Shown here: piece by piece, positions 11,508 through 19,338 of the stretch
How the letters are laid out: each line of letters opens with the position of its first letter
Position numbering within the stretch: position 1 is the stretch's first letter
DNA from: an uncultured Methylophaga sp.
Lineage (GTDB): Bacteria; Pseudomonadota; Gammaproteobacteria; Nitrosococcales; Methylophagaceae
Assembly (NCBI RefSeq): GCF_947259025.1
Contig: NZ_CAMYKO010000004.1
Coordinates: 434,001-498,000, forward strand
Length of the DNA stretch: 64,000 nt
Direction: 5' to 3'
Notes under the pieces: generated by a model
The model's input: the letters and a program-made list of their open reading frames with translations, nothing else
Database searches by the model: none
Told to the model about the DNA's origin: nothing
Made by a program: the position numbers and the translations under genes

Positions 11508-12080
11508 ATGGCTAGCTGGATTATCGCCGGACTGGGCAACCCCGGCTCCCAATATGACGGAACCCGGCATAATGTCGGGTTCTGGCTATTGGACCAGCTC
11601 GCCCGTGATCTCGGCACCACTTTAACGGTGCAGAAAAAATATCACGGCGAGTTGGCTCAATGCACTCTGGGTGAGCACAAACTCTATCTGCTCAAACCCC
11701 TGACCTTCATGAATCGCAGCGGACAGTCTGTCGCACCGCTGGCGAATTTTTTCAAAATCCCCCCGCAAAATATCTTAGTTATCCACGATGAGCTGGATCT
11801 GGAACCCGGTGTGGTCAGGTTAAAGCGCAATGGTGGTCATGGCGGCCATAACGGTCTGCGGGATATTATTGCCCAGGGCGGGAGTAAAGAATTTCTGCGT
11901 TGTCGCCTCGGTATTGGTCACCCCGGCCATAGCAAGCTGGTGTCGGATTACGTACTCAGCAAACCGTCGCCGACCGATCGTCAGCAGATCGAAACGGCTA
12001 TCGACAACATGTTAAACATTCTGCCGGATGTCCTGTCGGGCAAGCTCGACAAGGCCATGAACTGGCTCCATTCTCAATAG
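11508..12080 (+). CDS. pth: Peptidyl-tRNA hydrolase
   Basis: The 190-residue esterase recycles peptidyl-tRNAs dropped from ribosomes. Catalytic and binding residues are visible: His21 in GTRHNVGFW, the NRSGQSV loop, the [14 protein letters not shown] aspartate segment, and the [13 protein letters not shown] loop. Length is normal. It lies 23 bases after rplY and 8 before ychF, so the three are probably co-transcribed. Confidence 0.97.
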   Translation: MASWIIAGLGNPGSQYDGTRHNVGFWLLDQLARDLGTTLTVQKKYHGELAQCTLGEHKLYLLKPLTFMNRSGQSVAPLANFFKIPPQNILVIHDELDLEPGVVRLKRNGGHGGHNGLRDIIAQGGSKEFLRCRLGIGHPGHSKLVSDYVLSKPSPTDRQQIETAIDNMLNILPDVLSGKLDKAMNWLHSQ

Positions 12081-12088
12081 GATCAGAT

Positions 12089-13180
12089 ATGGGATTCAAG
12101 TGCGGTATCGTTGGTTTGCCCAACGTCGGTAAATCCACCCTGTTCAATGCCTTGACCGAGGCCGGCATCGATGCCCAGAACTATCCGTTCTGCACCATTG
12201 AGCCCAATGTCGGCATTGTACCTGTGCCGGATCCGCGTCTGGATAAGCTGGCCGATCTGGTCAGCCCGGAAAAAATCCTGCCGACCACCATGGAGTTTGT
12301 TGATATTGCCGGCCTGGTGGAAGGCGCGTCCAAGGGCGAAGGCCTGGGTAACAAGTTCCTCGCCAACATCCGCGAGACCGATGCCATTGCCCATGTTGTG
12401 CGTTGTTTCGAAGATGACAATGTGGTCCATGTCGCCGGTAAAATCTCGCCGCTGGATGATATCGAGGTGATTAACATCGAACTGGCTTTGGCCGATCTGG
12501 AGAGCGTGGAAAAAGCCATCACCAAAGCTACCCGTGATGCCAAGAGCGGTGATAAGACCGCCAAGGCCAGACTGGATTTACTGATCAAAATGCGCGAACA
12601 CCTGGACGGTGGTGAGCCGGTGCGTGCGATGGGGCTGGATAAAGATCAGCAGGCCTTGATCAAGGATCTGCAACTGCTGACTTCCAAACCTACGATGTAC
12701 ATCGCCAATGTTTCTGAAGACGGCTTTGATAGCAATCCGGCGCTGGATGCTGTGAAAAAGCTGGCCGAGCAGGAAAACGCGATTGTGGTGCCCGTCTGCG
12801 CTGCGATTGAAGCTGAGATTGCTGATCTGGACGATGAAGAAAAAGTCGACTTTCTGGAAGAAATGGGGCTGGAAGAGCCCGGGCTCAATCGTGTTATCCG
12901 CGGTGGCTACAGCCTGCTGGGTCTTCATACCTACTTTACTGCCGGCCCCAAGGAAGTCCGTGCCTGGACTGTCAAACTGGGTGCCACGGCACCGGAAGGC
13001 GCTGGTGTGATCCACACTGATTTTCAGAAAGGTTTTATCCGTGCCGAGGTGGTCAGTTACAACGATTACGTCGAATACAACGGTGAACAGGGCGCCAAAG
13101 ATGCCGGTAAATGGCGTCTGGAAGGCAAGGACTACATTATTGCCGATGGCGATGTGATGCACTTCCGTTTCAATGTGTAA
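12089..13180 (+). CDS. ychF: Redox-regulated ATPase YchF (OLA1 family)
   Basis: The 363-residue P-loop protein of the Obg-like group binds ATP in preference to GTP and associates with ribosomes. Walker A is GLPNVGKST near the N-terminus. [20 protein letters not shown] is the switch II region, a coiled-coil insertion follows, and a TGS domain closes the protein ([20 protein letters not shown]). Length and context after pth are canonical. Confidence 0.97.
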   Translation: MGFKCGIVGLPNVGKSTLFNALTEAGIDAQNYPFCTIEPNVGIVPVPDPRLDKLADLVSPEKILPTTMEFVDIAGLVEGASKGEGLGNKFLANIRETDAIAHVVRCFEDDNVVHVAGKISPLDDIEVINIELALADLESVEKAITKATRDAKSGDKTAKARLDLLIKMREHLDGGEPVRAMGLDKDQQALIKDLQLLTSKPTMYIANVSEDGFDSNPALDAVKKLAEQENAIVVPVCAAIEAEIADLDDEEKVDFLEEMGLEEPGLNRVIRGGYSLLGLHTYFTAGPKEVRAWTVKLGATAPEGAGVIHTDFQKGFIRAEVVSYNDYVEYNGEQGAKDAGKWRLEGKDYIIADGDVMHFRFNV

Positions 13181-13233
13181 GCGGTCTGTTATAACGTTAG
13201 GTTAAACTTCATCGTCCTTGACTGGGATCGCTT

Positions 13234-14280
13234 ATGACAAAATTCATGCTGGCCTCTCTGCTGTTACTACCCGTTTGGTCGTTGGCAGCCCAGGCAAATG
13301 CTGACCGTGAACAGTGCTTTCTGACTCAGCTTTCAACTGCCGATAACACCATGACGGTGGGCGAAATCCGCCAGTTATGTGAGTCGGGTGAGACCCGTGA
13401 AGATATCGAAGCGGCGGCGACATCGGCACAAGAGCCGGTCGATATCGAGGTCACCGATAACGGCGTGGAAACAGAGGACGACTCAGCCATCACCCGACGC
13501 CTGTTTCTGGAGAAGAAAGAAGCTCGCAACCCCTTTGTATTGCTGCCGCACAAGCCCAACTACATCCTGCTCAGTAATAATATGAGTTCACCCAACGAAG
13601 ACCCGTTTAGGGCTGCTGATCCGGATGACGATATTAATTTCCAGCCCTGGGAAACCAAATTCCAGATCAGTTTCAAACTGCCGGTAGCGCGCGGGCTGTT
13701 TAATAACCGTGCCGATCTGTTTGTGGCATACACTAACCGGTCTTTCTGGCAGCAGTTCAACAAGGAAGGCTCGGCGCCGTTCCGTGATTCTAATCATGAG
13801 CCGGAAGCCTGGCTGTCATTCCGCAATGATTATGAACTGTTTGGTGTCAAAAACTCGATTATCCGTACCGGTATTTCACACCAGTCCAACGGTCAGTCGG
13901 GTGAGTTGTCTCGTAGCTGGAACCGGGTCTATGCCGACTTTATTTTTGAATACGATGATCTTTACCTGTCGTTCAAACCCTGGCTCAGGATCAATGAAGA
14001 CCGTGAAGATGACGATAACCCCGATATCGATGAATACATGGGCAATTTTGAGCTGGGCGCGCTCTACAAACTGGATAAGCATACCTTCGAGCTGATGTTG
14101 CGAAATAACCTCGATTTCGGCGAAAACTATGGTGCCGTGCAGCTGGGCTGGAGCTTCCCGCTGGGAGATCGCGTTCGCGGCTATGTACAGTGGTTTAACG
14201 GCTATGGCGAGAGCCTGATCGACTATGATGCACACAGCAATAGTCTGGGCATCGGAATCCAGCTTAGCGACTGGCTATAA
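13234..14280 (+). CDS. pldA: Outer-membrane phospholipase A (OMPLA)
   Basis: The 348-residue protein has a signal peptide ending ...WSLAAQANA, then a variable acidic linker and a beta-barrel domain. The calcium-dependent serine hydrolase signature is present as GISHQSNGQSGELSRSWNRVY. His216, Ser218 and Asn230 have the same spacing as His142, Ser144 and Asn156 of E. coli PldA. It cleaves acyl chains from phospholipids that reach the outer leaflet of the outer membrane. The N-terminal extension of about 100 residues before the barrel is longer than in the enteric enzyme. It ends 60 bases before tRNA-Met and stands alone. Confidence 0.92.
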   Translation: MTKFMLASLLLLPVWSLAAQANADREQCFLTQLSTADNTMTVGEIRQLCESGETREDIEAAATSAQEPVDIEVTDNGVETEDDSAITRRLFLEKKEARNPFVLLPHKPNYILLSNNMSSPNEDPFRAADPDDDINFQPWETKFQISFKLPVARGLFNNRADLFVAYTNRSFWQQFNKEGSAPFRDSNHEPEAWLSFRNDYELFGVKNSIIRTGISHQSNGQSGELSRSWNRVYADFIFEYDDLYLSFKPWLRINEDREDDDNPDIDEYMGNFELGALYKLDKHTFELMLRNNLDFGENYGAVQLGWSFPLGDRVRGYVQWFNGYGESLIDYDAHSNSLGIGIQLSDWL

Positions 14281-14340
14281 AATTCGTTTGCAGCCTTGAT
14301 ATTTGCTGGTTGTTATCGTATTATGGCGCGCTTCTCATAC

Positions 14341-14417
14341 GGCTATGTAGCTCAGTTGGTTAGAGCACATCACTCATAATGATGGGGTCGGTGGTTCGAA
14401 TCCACCCATAGCCACCA
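14341..14417 (+). tRNA. Elongator tRNA-Met (anticodon CAT)
   Basis: The 77-base gene has the GGCTATG/CATAGCC acceptor stem, the anticodon arm CATCA-CTCATAA-TGATG, the GGTTCGAATCC T arm and an encoded CCA. The body is very close to E. coli elongator tRNA-Met, not the initiator. Its last 20 bases are repeated at 19273-19292, marking it as the integration site of the following island. Confidence 0.96.
14398..14417 (+). other. attL, left attachment repeat
   Basis: The sequence gaatccacccatagccacca forms the 3' end of tRNA-Met and occurs again, identical over 20 bases, at 19273-19292. The repeat pair brackets 4.9 kb of AT-richer DNA with an integrase remnant just inside this end, the layout of a P4-type genomic island. 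Confidence 0.9.
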
Positions 14418-14450
14418 TATATAAATCACCAGACGTTCGTCATGATTCTC

Positions 14451-14473
14451 AAACCCCGCCAAATGCGGGGTTT
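14451..14473 (+). terminator. Hairpin terminator after tRNA-Met
   Basis: AAACCCCGC at 14451-14459 pairs with GCGGGGTTT at 14465-14473, a nine-pair stem with a five-base loop. It lies 34 bases past the tRNA and inside the island, so the island appears to supply the terminator of its target tRNA. Confidence 0.65.
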
Positions 14474-14560
14474 CGTGTTTCTGGTGTGTCAGTTTTTATC
14501 AGATAGTTTCTCGACGTATCACTATTTTTTGTGGTGAATATCAAATCGATGATGGCAACT

Positions 14561-14792
14561 ATGGCTCTTACAGTTCTCCAAATACGCAATGCATCACCTC
14601 AAGAAAAATAATACAAACTACCTGCTGGGCTAGGCCTTTACCTGGTTGTTAGTCCCAAAGGTGGTAAGCGGTGGCGTGTACGTTACAACTTCAATGGGAA
14701 ACAAAAAGAGCATTCTGTAGGTACATACCCTAGAGCATCCCTCCCTTAAAGATGCAAAAAAACGGCGAGATAACATACGTAGCCAAGTCTAA
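14561..14792 (+). pseudogene. Decayed P4-type tyrosine integrase, N-terminal fragment
   Basis: Read from the ATG at 14561, the sequence gives MALTVLQIRNASPQEK, a stop, then YKLPAGLGLYLVVSPKGGK and RWRVRYNFNGKQKEHSVG, TYPRASL. After a frameshift (extra bases around 14750) it gives KDAKKRRDNIRSQV and another stop. This is the DUF4102 arm-binding domain at the start of tRNA-targeting integrases. Only about 75 of roughly 400 residues remain, with two stops and one frameshift, and no catalytic domain is visible. The island can therefore no longer excise by its own enzyme. Confidence 0.85.
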
Positions 14793-14800
14793 GAGGGTTT

Positions 14801-14939
14801 TGTAGTGGTTCACTGATCGCGGACACCATTTTAGGAGGTAATATGACCTCCCAAGAGGTGTTCAATGACAAAGCAAAGAAGAAGTTTACTTCACGAAATA
14901 ATCGAGTTGATTAAGCGTCTCCATAATAAATTTTTCTAA
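14801..14939 (+). mobile_element. Probable IS3-family remnant (terminal end and start of orfA)
   Basis: The block opens with TGTAGTGGTTCACTGATCGC, resembling an IS3-family terminus. It continues through a GGAGGT ribosome-binding region to an ATG at 14865 encoding MTKQRRSLLHEI. This looks like the start of an IS3 orfA (MxKQRRSFTxEF) with one T lost, shifting the frame. It stops after 24 codons and no transposase body follows. It directly adjoins the integrase fragment and may be what truncated it. The family assignment rests on a short match. Confidence 0.45.
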
Positions 14940-14986
14940 TTGATATACTTAAAAAGATATTACACAGGGCATAAAGGACTATATGT

Positions 14987-15931
14987 GTGGAAATACAAGA
15001 AAGTACATTAGATGACTTACTCAATGAGGTATACAGAAAACTTCTCCAAGAGGGAGTAGAGGTAGAGGCTAGCAAGGGCAAAAATATTGAGCTTAACAGT
15101 GTATTATTGGTGTTGAGCAATCCCTTAGCCAGGTTGAGCCGGACTGAGACCAGAAGCCTGTTGTTTAGCTGTTTGGGTGAGTTGCTCTGGTACCTTTCTG
15201 GATCGAATGAAGTCTCATTTATTGAGCACTATTTGCCGAGTTATGGTGAATTGGCTTCTGATGATGGAGTCACTGTTCATGGAGCTTATGGCCCACGTCT
15301 AACTAATGCAAAAGGCTGCATAAATCAGATATACAACATCATAGAGCTACTGAGAACTAAACCCAGTTCAAGAAGAGCAGTGATTCAATTATTCGATGCA
15401 TCAGATCTCGCTAGTTATCATAAAGACATTCCATGCACATGCACCTTACAATTTTTAATAAGAAATAAGAAATTAAATCTAATTACCTATATGCGCTCTA
15501 ATGACGCTTATATAGGCCTTCCTCATGATATTTTCTCATTTACAATGCTCCAAGAGATTGTTGCAAGGGCTCTCAACGTTGATTTGGGTGTCTATAGACA
15601 CTTTGTTGGGAGTTTGCACCTTTATGACGAGAAAATTAATAAAGCACAGCAACTCCTTGAAGAGGGCTACCAATCGACATTAATCCAAATGCCCGAAATG
15701 CCCATGCAAGATGTCTGGGACTCAATCTACTGGTTAATAAAAATCGAAGAACAATGCCGTAATGGCAATGACATACGCCATGAAGTCAGAGAGAGCCATC
15801 CCTACTGGAGTGACCTCGCCAGACTCCTATTGGTCTACGCAAATAAAAAGTCAAAACCTTATATTGAGGCCATAACGAAAGATATTGAGCATGATGTCTA
15901 TCAAGTTTATGTCAGGAAATTTCAGAAGTAG
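14987..15931 (+). CDS. Thymidylate synthase / dCMP-hydroxymethylase family protein
   Basis: The 314-residue protein has the TS fold landmarks: ELLWYLSG at 65-72, the phosphate-binding SRR at 128-130, the catalytic Cys150 in DIPCTCTLQF, RSNDAYIGLPHDIFSF at 170-185 and GSLHLYDE at 208-215. Aligned to E. coli ThyA, Cys146, RSxD166-169, His207 and Tyr209 are conserved. The dUMP-selecting Asn177 is Asp181 here, as in T4 dCMP hydroxymethylase (Asp179), so the substrate may be a dCMP-type nucleotide. It also lacks a ThyA-like C-terminus. The start is a GTG with AAGGA about 10 bases upstream. It is the first of three genes in an island cassette and is unlikely to be the housekeeping thyA. Family firm, substrate inferred. 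Confidence 0.85.
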   Translation: MEIQESTLDDLLNEVYRKLLQEGVEVEASKGKNIELNSVLLVLSNPLARLSRTETRSLLFSCLGELLWYLSGSNEVSFIEHYLPSYGELASDDGVTVHGAYGPRLTNAKGCINQIYNIIELLRTKPSSRRAVIQLFDASDLASYHKDIPCTCTLQFLIRNKKLNLITYMRSNDAYIGLPHDIFSFTMLQEIVARALNVDLGVYRHFVGSLHLYDEKINKAQQLLEEGYQSTLIQMPEMPMQDVWDSIYWLIKIEEQCRNGNDIRHEVRESHPYWSDLARLLLVYANKKSKPYIEAITKDIEHDVYQVYVRKFQK

Positions 15932-15956
15932 AGTCGAGTCATCAAAAGACAATTAA

Positions 15957-16847
15957 ATGAAAACATCTATATTAGGCTTAATTAATAAACTTAATTCTGA
16001 GAAAGTGTCTGGGCTTGGAATCATAGAGTGGGCGACACCGGTTCCCGTTTTTGGTGACATATCAAACTCTAATATCGCTACCTTGGGCCTAAACCCAAGT
16101 AATAGGGAGTTTGTGGAGGTAGATGGCACAGAACTTATAGGAAAGAAAAGAAGATTTCACACATTAAGATCTTTAGGTATTGATAGTTGGTGGCAAATCC
16201 AAGCTCATCATACTCGAATGATTGAGGACAGCTATAAGCTATATTTTGAGCAGAATCCCTATGATGGTTGGTTTAAAGCTCTAGATAACTTAATGATAGG
16301 TTTAGAGGCATCTTACTATGGTGGGATGATTAACTCTGCTTGCCATTTAGATCTAATACCATTTGCAACATATAAAAAATGGACAAGCCTCAGTAACAAT
16401 CAAAGACAGAGGCTATTATCACTATCAGAGTCTCACTTATTTGATTGTTTAAAAAATACGTCAATTAGTCTTCTTATACTCAATGGAATGAGTGTAATCC
16501 AAGCAATGCAAAAAATGACAGGTATGGCTATTAGCAGCAAAGAAATGCCTAGTTGGAAGCTTCCAAGAGCTAATCAAAACCATATAAAAGGATATGCTTT
16601 CGAAGGAGAGTTGACTGAGATTGCTGGAATGAAGTTAGGGCGAGTGGTTCGAGTAATTGGCTTTAACCACAACATTCAAAGCAGTTTTGGTGTTACAAAT
16701 AATGTAAAAAATGCGATCAGAGACTGGATCGCTGAGTATAGACATGAGGTCGCTAGTGAAATACAAACAAAAACAACAATTAAAGCAATCACTGCATCAG
16801 GAGTTAAACAAAGTAAAAACTTCGCTCCCTATGCCCGGAGTGGCTGA
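15957..16847 (+). CDS. Uracil-DNA-glycosylase-fold protein of unknown specificity
   Basis: The 296-residue protein starts 25 bases after the TS-like gene. I see UDG-superfamily features: a strand-loop ATLGLNPSNREF at about 41-52 that matches motif A (G-x-x-P-S), a central hydrophobic strand SLLILNG, and a C-terminal IGFNHNIQSSFG where family members carry the H-containing motif C. It has none of the iron-sulphur cysteines of family 4. The divergence suggests a base other than uracil. Phage-defence glycosylases of this fold that excise modified bases (Brig1) are a relevant comparison, but orthology is not claimed. It overlaps the next gene. Confidence 0.6.
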   Translation: MKTSILGLINKLNSEKVSGLGIIEWATPVPVFGDISNSNIATLGLNPSNREFVEVDGTELIGKKRRFHTLRSLGIDSWWQIQAHHTRMIEDSYKLYFEQNPYDGWFKALDNLMIGLEASYYGGMINSACHLDLIPFATYKKWTSLSNNQRQRLLSLSESHLFDCLKNTSISLLILNGMSVIQAMQKMTGMAISSKEMPSWKLPRANQNHIKGYAFEGELTEIAGMKLGRVVRVIGFNHNIQSSFGVTNNVKNAIRDWIAEYRHEVASEIQTKTTIKAITASGVKQSKNFAPYARSG

Positions 16848-17673
16848 CCAGGTTGCTCAAGAAGTTTTTGTACAACAGATACTGGACAGTATTCGAAGAG
16901 TAGATTTCGTCTACACTCAACGACAGAGGAATATTTCTGCAGTATGTGCCGCCCCTACATCTGACGCTTTTGACCCTATTAAAGCAGCAATTTATTATTT
17001 TGCTAATAACCAAATAGAGGAAGCTTTCTGGTTGGTGTTTTTATCCACTTTCACCGGTAAGCATAAATCGAAAAAGTGGATAATGCTGTCAGAGATGTAT
17101 TCAATGTTAGGAACAGGTCAGTTGCTAACATGGGATTACATAAATAATAATTTTCAGCAATTCTCGAGCTGGTACGAGAAAAACCATCCGAATATCACTC
17201 GAGCTTTTGGTAACCACCGTAAATTTGAGACATTGAAAGCACATGCAGATGGTAGTCCAATCAATGTCTTTAGCTCATATATTCATTGGGTTGGTGGAAA
17301 CCACCAGGAAATGATTTCTGATGCGATAGTTAAAATTGGACCTGACCCTAAAGATTTATTTGATTATTTGTTCAATGCTATGTCAGCAGTAAAGCAGTTT
17401 GGGAGGACTAGTAGATTCGACTACCTCACAATGCTTGGAAAAGTAGGTTTGGCACATATCGAACCGCCAAATATTTACCTGCAAGGTTCAACAGGGCCTC
17501 TAGGGGGGGCAAAATTGCTATTCGGCACGGGCTTTACTAAGCAAGAATATGAGGGAAAAATAACAGAGCTCGGAGATGCGCTCACCCTTGGCCCGATGTC
17601 GATGCAAGTACTTGAAGATTCATTATGTAATTGGCAGAAAAGCCCCCGTGTCTACAAGCTTTTTATCGGGTAA
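16711..17673 (+). CDS. Alpha-glutamyl/putrescinyl thymine pyrophosphorylase clade 3-like (DNA-glycosylase-like)
   Basis: The frame can encode up to 320 residues. The C-terminal half carries the pattern I associate with the aGPT-PPase clade 3 family: GRTSRFDYLTMLGKVGL, then LQGSTGPLGGAKLLFG and QVLEDSLCNWQKSP. That family is a helix-hairpin-helix glycosylase relative proposed by comparative genomics to act in thymine hypermodification or base processing. The longest start (16711) would overlap the UDG-like gene by 137 bases; ATGs at 16744 and 16831 are alternatives. 16831 (MPGVADQ) is attractive because homology seems to begin there and the overlap falls to 17 bases. No start has a clear ribosome binding site. 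Function is inferred from family and cassette. Confidence 0.65.
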   Translation: MRSETGSLSIDMRSLVKYKQKQQLKQSLHQELNKVKTSLPMPGVADQVAQEVFVQQILDSIRRVDFVYTQRQRNISAVCAAPTSDAFDPIKAAIYYFANNQIEEAFWLVFLSTFTGKHKSKKWIMLSEMYSMLGTGQLLTWDYINNNFQQFSSWYEKNHPNITRAFGNHRKFETLKAHADGSPINVFSSYIHWVGGNHQEMISDAIVKIGPDPKDLFDYLFNAMSAVKQFGRTSRFDYLTMLGKVGLAHIEPPNIYLQGSTGPLGGAKLLFGTGFTKQEYEGKITELGDALTLGPMSMQVLEDSLCNWQKSPRVYKLFIG

Positions 17674-17676
17674 TAC

Positions 17677-18774
17677 CTAGGACAAAGAAGCTATTTCATC
17701 TCTGTTGTAACGAACTTTCATTTTATTGAAATATCGCTTATCCAGAAATTCGTAATGCTGCATCTGACCCACAACGATTCCAGGAGAGATACCTAATTTC
17801 TTGGCGAATCTTGGTATTTTCTTCCAATCTTTTGAGTTTAAATCAAAGAACTCGTCTTTGTATTGTTGAGGGATTAAGGTGTTTTCTGAAAACTTATTAG
17901 CTTCTTCCTCTTCAGCTTCAGTGATGAAGCCATCACCTTCAATGAAAAGTCGATCTTGGCCATGCAAAAGCAAATGGCCCACTTCATGGAACAAAGTGAA
18001 CCAAAACTGATCATCAGACAAGTATCTGAAGCTTAGAAGCATTATAGGGTGATCATCTTCATTAAAAAAAGTAGCCCCACTAGCTCTGCATTTAGTTGGT
18101 GTAGGTAAAATAACCAAAGCAACACCGCATTCAGAAAATATATTCTGAAGTTTTGGAATGAAGCTAGATGGTTCGCTATCACGGGAAAGAGATTTAATCT
18201 TTTCAAGAGAATCCTGAAGCTTTTCTTTACTCCAAGGTTTTAATTCTCTTTCTTGACTTCTGATCTCGCCCTGCCGAAGCCATGTAACTATAGACTCTGG
18301 AGAAGAGTCGAAAGAAGTTGAGGTTCTGAATGCTGTTCTCGATAACTTATAGTTATATTTTGTGTACCATCTATCAATAGAGGTTGCTCCAAAATAAGCT
18401 AAGCAAGAAGCAATTTTGTTTTGAAAATTTGTTGACTTCTCAATCCAGCCAAACTTAACCATATCCCTTACTGGTAAGGATTCGAGCCATCGTTTTTTTT
18501 CTATTTCAGATTCACGTAAACGTTCTAAATCACAACGATAAGTTTGTTCTCGATTGATCCAGAAATCTTGTGAAGCTCCGAGGTTCGAAGAGAGCTTTAG
18601 TGCAAGCTCATTATTAATTTCATGTTCGCCCTTAAGAAGCTTTCTAGTGTCAGATTGCTTTATCCCAAGCATCTTTGAGAAACTCTTCAAGCTGATATTT
18701 CTTAAATCAAGAATTTGAGAAATTGTGTCGCCTGGAGCAGAGGTCCAGTCAGGTGTAAAAGTTTTAAGTTCCAT
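17677..18774 (-). CDS. HigA-type antitoxin fused to ImmA/IrrE metallopeptidase domain
   Basis: The 365-residue protein has an N-terminal XRE-type helix-turn-helix (about 18-70, including KMLGIKQSDTRKLLKGEHEI and LGASQDFWINRE, typical of HigA/VapI-like antitoxins). The C-terminal ImmA/IrrE-like domain has a zinc-binding HEVGH and an EEEANKFSE helix downstream. Such proteins act as antitoxins or repressors, sometimes self-cleaving or cleaving a partner. I place the start at the ATG at 18774 because GAGG precedes it by about 7 bases. It overlaps the upstream toxin-like gene by 11 bases, and its stop lies within a few bases of the convergent cassette end. Confidence 0.85.
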   Translation of the reverse strand: MELKTFTPDWTSAPGDTISQILDLRNISLKSFSKMLGIKQSDTRKLLKGEHEINNELALKLSSNLGASQDFWINREQTYRCDLERLRESEIEKKRWLESLPVRDMVKFGWIEKSTNFQNKIASCLAYFGATSIDRWYTKYNYKLSRTAFRTSTSFDSSPESIVTWLRQGEIRSQERELKPWSKEKLQDSLEKIKSLSRDSEPSSFIPKLQNIFSECGVALVILPTPTKCRASGATFFNEDDHPIMLLSFRYLSDDQFWFTLFHEVGHLLLHGQDRLFIEGDGFITEAEEEEANKFSENTLIPQQYKDEFFDLNSKDWKKIPRFAKKLGISPGIVVGQMQHYEFLDKRYFNKMKVRYNRDEIASLS

Positions 18775-19096
18775 CTTCAATCCTCAAGAGTTTAACTCTA
18801 GTGACTTTTGACCAATCAATTTCATCATTATTTGTGAGCGGATTAGAGGGATGATTGGCAACAAAAACTAATTTTGAGGTTTCACCAATACTTATTTTGA
18901 AAACGTGAACACCGAATTCGTGCTCATAAATTATTCGTGGACTACCTAATAGTATATCACTCCAACTAGTTGCTGCCGCAATGTCATCCAAGCGAGTACG
19001 AAAGAGGAGTGCAATTTCCCCTCCGAACTTTTCTATCCCTAGCTGTTGAATTTCGCATATTGAACGCAATTCTTTAGACTCAAAGGCTAATTCCAA
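18764..19096 (-). CDS. HigB/RelE-family toxin-like protein
   Basis: The 110-residue protein begins MELAFESKELRSICE and has LLFRTRLDDIAAATSWSDIL and a KVTRVKLLRIED C-terminus, the pattern of HigB-like killer proteins of the RelE/ParE fold. These act as ribosome-dependent mRNA interferases in other systems. The start must be the TTG at 19096, because the preceding in-frame codon is a stop. It lies upstream of and overlaps the HigA-ImmA gene, the toxin-first order usual for higBA. The pair would help hold the island in the genome. Confidence 0.75.
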   Translation of the reverse strand: MELAFESKELRSICEIQQLGIEKFGGEIALLFRTRLDDIAAATSWSDILLGSPRIIYEHEFGVHVFKISIGETSKLVFVANHPSNPLTNNDEIDWSKVTRVKLLRIEDGT

Positions 19097-19272
19097 TCAA
19101 CGATCCTTGCTGTAATTCGAAATATTTGTGTCAAATCTATCATCTGATTTGTGACTACACCAGCATGGCATTAAGCCAAGGCAGAGGGTGATAAATGGTG
19201 GTAACAATGGTGGTAAGTTTTAACTGTGTTAAATGTAAGTCTATTTAATACAGTTACGTAGTGCTTTGAGTT

Positions 19273-19292
19273 GAATCCACCCATAGCCACCA
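19273..19292 (+). other. attR, right attachment repeat
   Basis: This is the identical 20-base copy of the tRNA-Met 3' end, including CCA, with no tRNA body before it. It defines the right boundary of the island. The DNA between the toxin start (19096) and this site holds the toxin promoter region and GTGGTAACAATGGTGGTAAG, two copies of a TGGTGGTAA-like motif, but no gene. Confidence 0.9.
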
Positions 19293-19338
19293 CTTCTTTA
19301 TTCCTCCCCCTTTATCCGCGCATTGCTAAAATGCTGTG

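Noticed and set aside
14987-15931. Housekeeping thymidylate synthase (thyA)
   Set aside because: The selector residue is Asp instead of Asn, the C-terminus is unlike ThyA, and it lies in an island beside glycosylase-like genes.
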